NCBI RefSeq assembly: GCF_004214935.1
Contig: NZ_SFCC01000016.1
Coordinates: forward strand, 162,919-226,918
Length of the DNA stretch: 64,000 nt
Direction of reading: 5' to 3'
DNA from: Amycolatopsis suaedae
GTDB taxonomy: Bacteria > Actinomycetota > Actinomycetes > Mycobacteriales > Pseudonocardiaceae
Shown here: positions 57,751-64,000 of the stretch, one piece after another
How the letters are laid out: every line of letters starts with the position of its first letter
Position numbering within the stretch: position 1 is the stretch's first letter
Made by a program: the position numbers and the translations under genes
Notes under the pieces: generated by a model
Databases searched by the model: none
What the model was told of the DNA's origin: nothing
What the model saw: the letters and a program-made list of their open reading frames with translations, nothing else

Positions 57751-58532
57751 CAACCGTTCTCCACGGATCGCAGCTCGTGTTCCAGCGCCTCCAGCTCGGC
57801 GCCGCCCGCCATCTGCCTGGTCAGCTCCGGCAGGTCGATCTCCGGCTTCTCGTAGTGGCCCAGCGGCGCGCCCCGCTTGAGCAGCAGGAACCGGTCGGCC
57901 ACCGGGTAGGCATGATGCGGGTTGTGGGTGATCAGCACGACGCCCAGACCGCGGTCGCGGGCCTGCGCCACGTACCGCAGCACCACCCCGGCCTGCTTGA
58001 CGCCCAGCGCCGCCGTCGGCTCGTCCAGGATCAGCACCTTCGCGCCGAAGTGCACCGCGCGGGCGATGGCGACGCACTGCCGCTCACCGCCGGACAGCGT
58101 GCCCACCGGCTGCTCGACGTCGCGCAGGTCGATTCCCATGTCCGCCAGGGCCTTCTTCGTCGTCTCCTTGCCCTTGCGGCGGTCGAGCATCCGGAACGGG
58201 CCGAACCCGACGGTCGGCTCGGAGCCGAGGAAGAAGTTGCGCCACACGCTCATCAGCGGCACCACCGCCAGGTCCTGGTACACCGTGGCGATGCCGCGGT
58301 CCAGTGCCTCGCGCGGCGAGGTGAACCGCACCGGCTCGCCCTCGACCCGGAATTCGCCCCGGTCGTGCTGGTGCACCCCGGCCAGGATCTTGATCAGCGT
58401 GGACTTGCCCGCGCCGTTGTCACCCAGCACGCAGGTGACCTCGCCTGCGTTGACCACTGTGGACACATCGCGCAGCGCGATCACGCTGCCGTAGGTCTTG
58501 CCGATGCCGTCGACCTCGATCAGTGAGCTCAT
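57750..58532 (-). CDS. Sugar (inositol) ABC transporter ATPase, single domain
   Basis: A 260-residue ATPase with one ABC domain: Walker A LGDNGAGKST, signature LSGGERQCVAIARAV, Walker B VLILDEPTAALGVKQ and the switch histidine in LITHNPHHAY. CUT2 importers often have a duplicated ATPase; this one has a single domain, as in FrcA-type systems, and would work as a dimer. It is coupled on both sides by overlapping stop/start codons. Inositol as substrate is inferred from the iol genes. Confidence 0.88.
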   Translation of the reverse strand: MSSLIEVDGIGKTYGSVIALRDVSTVVNAGEVTCVLGDNGAGKSTLIKILAGVHQHDRGEFRVEGEPVRFTSPREALDRGIATVYQDLAVVPLMSVWRNFFLGSEPTVGFGPFRMLDRRKGKETTKKALADMGIDLRDVEQPVGTLSGGERQCVAIARAVHFGAKVLILDEPTAALGVKQAGVVLRYVAQARDRGLGVVLITHNPHHAYPVADRFLLLKRGAPLGHYEKPEIDLPELTRQMAGGAELEALEHELRSVENG

Positions 58533-59563
58533 CGCCGGACCCTTTCCGCGCGCCGCCGGAACGTGTTGTTCACCAGGACCGCGGCCAGCAGCATCACGCC
58601 GAGGAACGCCATGAACCAGTCGTTGTCCCACCGGGCGAACACGATGCCCTGCCGGGCCATGCCGAAGATCAGCGCGCCGATCGCGGCGCCGATCGCCGAC
58701 CCGAAACCGCCGGTGAGCAGGCAGCCGCCCACCACCGCGGCGATGATGAACTGCAGCTCCAGCCCGACGCCCTGGTTGGCCTGCACGGTGGCGAACCGCA
58801 GGATGTTGATCGACCCGACCAGCCAGCCCGCCAGCGCTGTGGTCATGAACAGCAGGATCTTCGTGCGTACCAGTGGAACGCCGACCGCCCGGGAACTCTG
58901 CGCGTTGCCGCCGACGGCGAAGATCCAGTTGCCGAACCGGGTACGCACCAGCAGCCACGCCGCCAGCGCCGCCGCGCCCAGCCACCACACGATGGAGATC
59001 CGGAACTGGGTGCCGCCGATGTCGACGGTGGAGGCGAACACGAACCCGGCCGAGGCGTAGCCGTCGGCCGCCCGCATGCCCGACACCTGCACGGTGTCGG
59101 TGACCAGCCGGGTGATGCCCAGGTTCAGACCCTGCAACGCGAGGAACGTGCCCAGCGTGATGATGAAGCTGGGCAGGCCGGTGCGCATGACCAGCCAGCC
59201 GTTGAACGCGCCGACACCCAGCGCGAACACCAGCGATGCCGCGAGCGCCAGCCAGACGTTCCACCCGGCCTGGGTGGCCAGCATGGCGGTGACCAGTGCC
59301 GTCGACGCCGTCATCACGCCGGCCGACAGATCGAACTCGCCGCCGATCATCAGCAGCGCCACCGCGACCGCCATGATGCCCAGCGTGGACGCGTCGTCCA
59401 GCCAGGTCGCCACACCGTCCGGGGTCAGGAACTGGTCGGCGACGATACTGAAGAAGACGAACACCACGATCGCGCCGAGCGCGGCACCGACCTCGGGGCG
59501 CACGACCAGCCGGTCGAGCAGTCCGCGGGAGGACAGCCGTTCGTCCAGGGTGGTCGTTGTCAT
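58529..59563 (-). CDS. Sugar (inositol) ABC transporter permease, RbsC type
   Basis: A 344-residue CUT2 permease with about ten hydrophobic segments. Landmarks: IGGEFDLSAGVMTASTALVTAML, RTGLPSFIITLGTFLALQGLNLG and GGNAQSSRAVGVPLVRTKI. Start ATG 59563 overlaps the binding-protein stop; the end overlaps the ATPase start by 4 bp. Confidence 0.9.
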   Translation of the reverse strand: MTTTTLDERLSSRGLLDRLVVRPEVGAALGAIVVFVFFSIVADQFLTPDGVATWLDDASTLGIMAVAVALLMIGGEFDLSAGVMTASTALVTAMLATQAGWNVWLALAASLVFALGVGAFNGWLVMRTGLPSFIITLGTFLALQGLNLGITRLVTDTVQVSGMRAADGYASAGFVFASTVDIGGTQFRISIVWWLGAAALAAWLLVRTRFGNWIFAVGGNAQSSRAVGVPLVRTKILLFMTTALAGWLVGSINILRFATVQANQGVGLELQFIIAAVVGGCLLTGGFGSAIGAAIGALIFGMARQGIVFARWDNDWFMAFLGVMLLAAVLVNNTFRRRAERVRR

Positions 59564-60543
59564 CGCGTACCTCGCTCCACGTACTGGCCGATCTTGTCCA
59601 CAGTGGATTTGTCGACGAAGTCCGGACCGGTGAGCACCGGCCTGCCGCCGCCGACGACGTTGGCGTTGTCCCGGTACAGCTTGAGGAACAGCACCGGCAG
59701 GTAACCCTGCTCGTACTGCTGCTGGTCGACGGCGAACAGCACGTCGCCCGCCTTGATCGCGTTCACCACGTCGGTGTTGAGGTCGAACGTGGCCACCTGC
59801 GCCGTCGATCCGGCCTGCTCGATCGCGCCCACCGCGTTCGCGGCGACCTGCGAGTTCAGGGTGAGCACGGCGTCGATCGACGGGTCGGTCTGCACCGCGC
59901 CGCGGATGCGGGCCTGCACGTCGGTCGGGTTGCTGATGTCGACCTGCAGGTTCTGGGTCTGCCCGAAGCCACGCTTGGCGCCCTCGCAGCGCTGGTTCTG
60001 CCCGACGTTGCCCGCCTCGTGGATGACGCACAGCAGCTTGGTCTTGCCGGACTCCTTGAAACGCCGCCCGGCGTTCTCGCCGGCGATGCCCTCGTTCTGC
60101 CCGACGTGGGTGATGGCGCCGAACGCCGCGCTGTTCTCCTCGCCGGAGTTGATGGTGATGACCGGGATCCCGGCCCGCACCGCGTTCTCGATCGACGGCT
60201 TGAGCGCCTCCGGGTTGGCCATCGACACGACCAGGCCACCCGCTCGCTGCGCGACCGCGTTGTCGATCAGCCGTGCCTGGTTGCCCGGGTCGCCGTCGGC
60301 GTTGTACTCGACCTCGATGCCGAGGTCGCGGCCGGCGTCCTCGGCGCCGTTCTTCACCACGTTCCAGAACGCGTCGCCCGCCGTGCCGTGCGAGATCACC
60401 GCGATCCGCAGCGGGCCGGTGTCCTCCGGGATGCCCGACTGGCCTGCCGCCGGGCCTTCCTGCGCGGCGGGGCCGGTGCACGCGGCCAGCGCCAGCGCGC
60501 TCACCGCGGCACACGCCGCCAGTCTCGAGCGATAGGACCTCAT
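59560..60543 (-). CDS. Sugar (inositol) ABC transporter substrate-binding lipoprotein
   Basis: A 327-residue RbsB-like lipoprotein with lipobox ALAAC near residue 22. The binding domain begins LRIAVISHGTAGDAFWNVVKNGAEDAG; NADGDPGNQARLIDNAVAQRAGGLVVSMANPEAL and TFDLNTDVVNAIKAGDVLFAVDQQ are typical of IatA/IbpA-like inositol receptors. It is the first importer gene, 27 bp downstream of iolE. Confidence 0.88.
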   Translation of the reverse strand: MRSYRSRLAACAAVSALALAACTGPAAQEGPAAGQSGIPEDTGPLRIAVISHGTAGDAFWNVVKNGAEDAGRDLGIEVEYNADGDPGNQARLIDNAVAQRAGGLVVSMANPEALKPSIENAVRAGIPVITINSGEENSAAFGAITHVGQNEGIAGENAGRRFKESGKTKLLCVIHEAGNVGQNQRCEGAKRGFGQTQNLQVDISNPTDVQARIRGAVQTDPSIDAVLTLNSQVAANAVGAIEQAGSTAQVATFDLNTDVVNAIKAGDVLFAVDQQQYEQGYLPVLFLKLYRDNANVVGGGRPVLTGPDFVDKSTVDKIGQYVERGTR

Positions 60544-60570
60544 CGTCTCTCCTCGCTGGGGTTCTCGCCG

Positions 60571-61449
60571 TCAGCCGAGCCGGCCGACGATCCGATCGAG
60601 GTGGGCGAGGCTACGCGCGGTGTCCTTCCGCGGCAGGTCGGTGGAGCTGTCCTCGCTCAGTGCCGTGTCCTGTTCCAGGACGTACCAGCCGTCGTAGCCC
60701 GCCTCGTGGACGAACCTGATCATGGCCTCGATGTCGATGTCGCCGTCCCCGAGTGGCGGGTAGATCCCCTCGCCGACGGCTTTGGTGTACGCGATCTCGC
60801 CCGCCCGCACCCGCTGCGCCAGCGCCGCGCGGACGTCCTTGAGGTGCACGTGGCCGATCCGGTCCGGGTAGCGCCTGGCCAGCGCGACCGGGTCGGTGCC
60901 GCCGATCAGCAGGTGCCCGGTGTCCAGGCACAGCGGCAGGTCCGAGTCGGCGAGGAACCGTTCCACTTCCGCCTCGGTCTCCACGTGCGTGCCCACGTGC
61001 GGGTGCAGCACGGTCCGCAACCCGTGTGCGGCGGCGACGTCGCGGATCCGCCCGGCGGTGGCGACCAGGGTCTGCCACTGCTCGGCGGACAACGCGGGGC
61101 GTTCGTCGTAGCCGTCCAGCCCGGTCGCGGCGGCCAGCACCAGCACGTCGGCCCCGCACGCGGCGAACAACGCGGCGGAGTCCTCGGCGGCGGCGACGGC
61201 GGCCGCGGGATCGGTGTGCAGCGCGACGGCGAGGAACCCGCCGACCAGGCGCAGCCCGCGCGAGTCCAGCAGGGCGCGCAGTTCGCCGGGGTCGCGCGGG
61301 AGGTAACCGGGCGGGCCCAGTTCGGTGGCCCGGACGCCGAGGTCGGCCATCTCGGTGAGCACGGTGTCCGCGTCCAGCACGCGGCCCCAGCCGGGAACCT
61401 CGCACACCCCCCAGGAGATCGGGGCTGCGGCGACGCGGATGTCGGTCAT
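60571..61449 (-). CDS. iolE: Inosose dehydratase / AP-endonuclease-family TIM barrel
   Basis: A 292-residue TIM-barrel protein: AAAPISWGVCEVPGWG at the N-terminus, then the metal-ligand strands VLHPHVGTHVETEAEVE, LCLDTGHLLIGG and IGHVHLKDVR, typical of IolE, which dehydrates scyllo-inosose to the trihydroxycyclohexanedione that IolD cleaves. First gene of the minus-strand operon, divergent from the LacI gene across the palindromic operators. Confidence 0.88.
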   Translation of the reverse strand: MTDIRVAAAPISWGVCEVPGWGRVLDADTVLTEMADLGVRATELGPPGYLPRDPGELRALLDSRGLRLVGGFLAVALHTDPAAAVAAAEDSAALFAACGADVLVLAAATGLDGYDERPALSAEQWQTLVATAGRIRDVAAAHGLRTVLHPHVGTHVETEAEVERFLADSDLPLCLDTGHLLIGGTDPVALARRYPDRIGHVHLKDVRAALAQRVRAGEIAYTKAVGEGIYPPLGDGDIDIEAMIRFVHEAGYDGWYVLEQDTALSEDSSTDLPRKDTARSLAHLDRIVGRLG

Positions 61450-61470
61450 CGGCTCTCCCTGTGGGTCGTT

Positions 61471-61501
61471 GGAGCGCTCTATTGATTAGAGCGCTCTAAT
61501 C
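61471..61501. promoter_or_regulatory. Tandem AGCGCT operators of the iol regulator
   Basis: Two copies of GAGCGCTC-type palindromes: GGAGCGCTCTA at 61471-61481 and an 18-bp perfect palindrome at 61484-61501 (arms GATTAGAGC and GCTCTAATC). A central CG within a symmetric site is the hallmark of LacI/GalR operators. The region lies between iolE (minus) and the LacI gene (plus), so binding would control both directions. Confidence 0.7.
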
Positions 61502-61549
61502 TTGTAACGTCCGTCACGAGGGTGTCAAGGGGTGGAAAGGCAACAGCTC

Positions 61550-62557
61550 GTGCGACCGACCATGGAGGACGTGGCGGCCAGGGCCGGGGTGTCCCGCGCG
61601 CTGGTGTCGCTGGTCATGCGCAACTCGCCGAAGGTCAGCGAGCACCGCAGGCAGGCGGTGCTCGCCGCGGCGGCCGAGCTGGGTTACTCGCCACACGTGA
61701 TGGCGCGCTCGCTGGCCAGCCGGACCTCGACGGTGCTCGGCGTGATGGTGTCCGACCTGCGCAACGCGTTCTTCGCCGAGGTCGTCGAAGGGCTGGACGC
61801 GGCGGCCCGCGCGGAGGGTTTCGAGATCATCCTCAACTCCGGTGGCCGCAGCCCGGCCAGGGAACGGTCCGCGTTGCGCAGCCTGCTGTCGTTCCGGCCG
61901 GCCGGTGTGGTGCTGCTGTCGCCGGTGCTGCCCGCCTCGGCCATCGAGAAGGCGGCCGCGCAGTGCCCGGTGGTGCTGGTGTCACGCACCTCCCGTCTGT
62001 CCACTGTGGATACGGTGAACGACGACGGCGAGGCAGGCGCCGCGCTGGCCGTCGACCATCTGGTGGATCTCGGGCACCGGCGGATCGCGCACCTCGACGG
62101 CGGCGGGGCGGCCACCGCGGCAGCGCGGCGCAAGGGGTACAAGGCCGCCATGCGCCGGCACGGCCTGCCGGAACTGGTGCTGCCCAGCGAGCACACCGAC
62201 GTCGCGGGCGAGAAGGCCGTGCGGGAGCTGCTGGCCACCGTCGCGCCGGACGCGCTGCCCACGGCGTTGCTGGCGGGCAACGACTTCAACGCCGTCGGCG
62301 CCATCTCCGCGCTGGAGGAGGCCGGGCTGCGCGTGCCGCGCGACGTCTCCGTCGTCGGCTACGACAACACCTCGCTGGCCGCGCTCAAGCACGTCTCGCT
62401 GACCACCGTGGACCAGCCCCGCTCGGAGATGGGCAGGCTCGCGGTGGAGGCGCTGCTGGAACGGGTCCGCGGCGCCCGGTCCGAGCCGGTGCGCCACCTG
62501 CTGCACCCGTCGCTCGTGGTGCGGGCGACCACCGATTCCCCTGAACTGGAGGGCTGA
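61550..62557 (+). CDS. LacI family transcriptional repressor of the iol cluster
   Basis: A 335-residue regulator: N-terminal HTH (TMEDVAARAGVSRALVSLVMRNSPKVSEHRRQAVLAAAAELGYSPHVMARSLAS, with the hinge helix) and a periplasmic-binding-like effector domain (LGVMVSDLRNAFFAEVVEGL, VGYDNTSLAALKHVSLTTVDQP). GTG 61550 has GGAAAGG 9 bp upstream; GTG 61532 and ATG 61562 are alternatives. It adjoins the AGCGCT operators and is followed by iolG, 2 bp downstream. Confidence 0.87.
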   Translation: MRPTMEDVAARAGVSRALVSLVMRNSPKVSEHRRQAVLAAAAELGYSPHVMARSLASRTSTVLGVMVSDLRNAFFAEVVEGLDAAARAEGFEIILNSGGRSPARERSALRSLLSFRPAGVVLLSPVLPASAIEKAAAQCPVVLVSRTSRLSTVDTVNDDGEAGAALAVDHLVDLGHRRIAHLDGGGAATAAARRKGYKAAMRRHGLPELVLPSEHTDVAGEKAVRELLATVAPDALPTALLAGNDFNAVGAISALEEAGLRVPRDVSVVGYDNTSLAALKHVSLTTVDQPRSEMGRLAVEALLERVRGARSEPVRHLLHPSLVVRATTDSPELEG

Positions 62558-62559
62558 CA

Positions 62560-63558
62560 ATGAGGCTGGGACTCGCCGGGACCGGACGCATCGGCACGGC
62601 ACACGCGGAGATCCTGCGGCAGCTGCCCGAGGTGTCCTCGGTGGTGGTGGCCGACGCGGCACCCGAGCGCGCCCGCGCGGCGGCCGCGAAGCTGGGCGTC
62701 GAGGCCGTGGAGAGCATCGACGAGCTGTTCACCGCCGGGCTGGACGGCGTGGTGATCGCCGCCGCCACCGACGCGCACCCCGAGCTGATCATCCGCGGCG
62801 TCGACGCGGGCCTGCCGGTGTTCTGCGAGAAGCCGGTCGCCGGGGACGTCGCGGGCACTCGCGCGGTGGTCGACCACGTGGCCGGCGCCGACGTGCCGGT
62901 GCAGATCGGGTTCCAGCGGCGGTTCGACGCCGGCTACACCGCCGCGCGCGCGGCCGTGACCGCGGGGGAGCTGGGCTGGCTGCACTCGCTGCGGGCCACC
63001 ACGCTCGACCCGGCCCCGCCGCCCGCCGAGTACGTGCCGACCTCGGGCGGGCTGTTCCGCGACTGCGGCGTGCACGACTTCGACATCATCCGCTGGGTGA
63101 GCGGGCGGGAGGTCACCGAGGTCTACGCCACCGGCAGCAACCGGGGCGAGGCGTTCTTCGCCGACGCGGGCGACGTCGACACCGCCGCGGTGCTGCTGAC
63201 GCTCGACGACGCCACGCTGGCCACGGTGTCGCTGACCCGGTACAACGCGGCGGGCTACGACGTACGGCTGGACGTGCTGGGCTCGGCGGGCAGCGTCGCC
63301 GTCGGGCTGGACGAGCGGTTGCCGCTGACGTCGGTGGAGGGCGTGGCCTGGCCTGCCGGGCCCGCGTACCCGGGGTTCATGGAGCGCTTCCGCGCCTCCT
63401 ACGTGCGGGAGCTGGAGGTCTTCACCGAGGTCGTCGCGGGCCGGGTACCCAGCCCGTGCACCGTGGGCGACGCGCTGGCGGCGTTCCGGATCGCCGAGGC
63501 GTGCGAGGTGTCCCGGCGGGAGCGCCGCCCGGTGCGCCTCGACGAGCTGGGCACCTGA
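62560..63558 (+). CDS. iolG: Gfo/Idh/MocA dehydrogenase, probable myo-inositol 2-dehydrogenase
   Basis: A 332-residue NAD(P)-dependent dehydrogenase. The Rossmann motif is LGLAGTGRIGTAHAEIL; the EKP motif FCEKPVAGD carries the catalytic-type lysine; later GGLFRDCGVHDFDIIRWV holds the Asp and His of the active site. In this cluster it would oxidise myo-inositol to scyllo-inosose, the substrate of IolE. Coupled to the LacI gene. A related polyol is an alternative substrate. Confidence 0.85.
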   Translation: MRLGLAGTGRIGTAHAEILRQLPEVSSVVVADAAPERARAAAAKLGVEAVESIDELFTAGLDGVVIAAATDAHPELIIRGVDAGLPVFCEKPVAGDVAGTRAVVDHVAGADVPVQIGFQRRFDAGYTAARAAVTAGELGWLHSLRATTLDPAPPPAEYVPTSGGLFRDCGVHDFDIIRWVSGREVTEVYATGSNRGEAFFADAGDVDTAAVLLTLDDATLATVSLTRYNAAGYDVRLDVLGSAGSVAVGLDERLPLTSVEGVAWPAGPAYPGFMERFRASYVRELEVFTEVVAGRVPSPCTVGDALAAFRIAEACEVSRRERRPVRLDELGT

Positions 63559-63580
63559 CCTCCCGCTGGCACCAGAGCAC

Positions 63581-63924
63581 GTGAAGGCCACCTTCGTTAG
63601 GTCTCACGTCAGGGTCCCGGCAAAGTCGTGGGCAGCGACGGCCTGGTTGCGTCTCGCGCAAGTACGGTGCCGTTGCCGGCGGCGAGGTGCGGGGGTGTTG
63701 TCTCGTTCGTGGCGACGGGTGGGGTGGGTGTGCTGGCCGGTGCCGGTGTGGCAGGTGTGCCCGCGTGGCGGGTTCGCGTCAGGTAGGTGAAGGCCACCTT
63801 CATCACGTCTGGCGACAGGAACTCGGCGTTCACGCGATCCCAGGTGTCCCGCTGGCATCGCAGGCCACGGCAGCCCCACCAGCCACAGCCGTAAGGCAGC
63901 GAGGGAGCTTTACTACCCTTCTTC
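63581..63924. repeat. Intergenic repeat, copy B (inverted partner of 10112-10478)
   Basis: Matches the reverse complement of copy A at about nine of ten positions by eye. It starts 22 bp after iolG with GTGAAGG-CCA-CCTTC and runs to CCCTTCTTC at 63924, where the match to copy A ends abruptly in the middle of the AGGGAGCTTTACT palindrome; the second arm found in copy A is missing. No gene is supported in 63559-64000. Confidence 0.75.
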
Positions 63925-63960
63925 CTGGATCCACCGATGTGGTTTGTCGGTGGATCCAGG
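63924..63960. terminator. 14-bp-stem hairpin at the end of repeat copy B
   Basis: CCTGGATCCACCGA and TCGGTGGATCCAGG pair perfectly around a nine-base loop. It begins exactly where copy B loses similarity to copy A. It may be a terminator of a gene coming from beyond the right edge, or the end structure of an inserted element; the window stops 40 bp later. Confidence 0.5.
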
Positions 63961-64000
63961 TGGTAGTTGTTGATCTTGTGTTGGTGGGTGGGCGTGCGGG

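Overview
The window is high-GC DNA (about 70-74% in most genes) with GTG starts, ATGA/GTGA gene overlaps, WhiB and SARP-type regulators, a SigD-like sigma factor, DUF222/HNH and DUF5709 genes and LexA boxes of the actinobacterial type. This points to a Pseudonocardiaceae actinomycete, most likely Amycolatopsis or a close relative. That placement rests on gene content and recalled protein similarity, not on a database search.

Most of the window is a chain of catabolic cassettes, each with its own regulator. At 1-4473 there is a sugar ABC importer with a GH13 alpha-glucosidase and a secreted GH99-type hydrolase. At 6609-9976 an IlvD-type sugar-acid dehydratase and a DapA-type enzyme lie opposite a GntR regulator. 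At 12047-15444 there is an MFS exporter, a trans-acting-enoyl-reductase-like protein, and two tandem paralogous SDRs around a SnoaL/NTF2-like protein. At 15518-24089 there is a nearly complete non-phosphorylative L-fucose pathway (mutarotase, aldo/keto reductase, fuconate dehydratase, SDR, FAH-family hydrolase, rbs-type ABC importer, FadR-type GntR), with a matching palindromic operator at both promoters. At 30119-36717 a glyoxylate reductase and glycerate kinase lie opposite a pcaIJFC-pcaR lower beta-ketoadipate operon. At 54977-63558 there is a myo-inositol (iol) cluster with LacI regulator and operator.

The middle (24151-30066) is regulatory and housekeeping: WhiB, two NarL-type response regulators, a sensorless histidine kinase and a SigD-like sigma factor that appears to be translationally coupled to a 14-residue leader peptide. 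Small conserved actinobacterial membrane and DUF genes follow.

From 36771 to 53000 the DNA is more accessory. It holds a LexA-box-controlled DUF222/HNH nuclease, a SARP regulator coupled to a large secreted Pro/Thr/Lys-rich protein, and a form II molybdenum hydroxylase (cox-like) cluster. That cluster is split between its MoxR ATPase and its VWA protein by a lysR/EamA pair. The lysR has itself been cut by a complete 2,974-bp ISL3-family element (42199-45172) with 23-bp inverted repeats and an 8-bp target duplication (GGACTGGG). The element carries, besides its transposase, a passenger operon: RHH protein, VOC protein and PPM-type methyltransferase. Four CTAG sites, three of them 8 bp apart, lie just before the RHH gene.

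Two copies of a non-coding repeat of about 350 bp lie 53 kb apart in inverted orientation (10112-10478 and 63581-63924). Copy A has terminal-inverted-repeat-like ends. Copy B stops in the middle of a palindrome at the right edge of the window.
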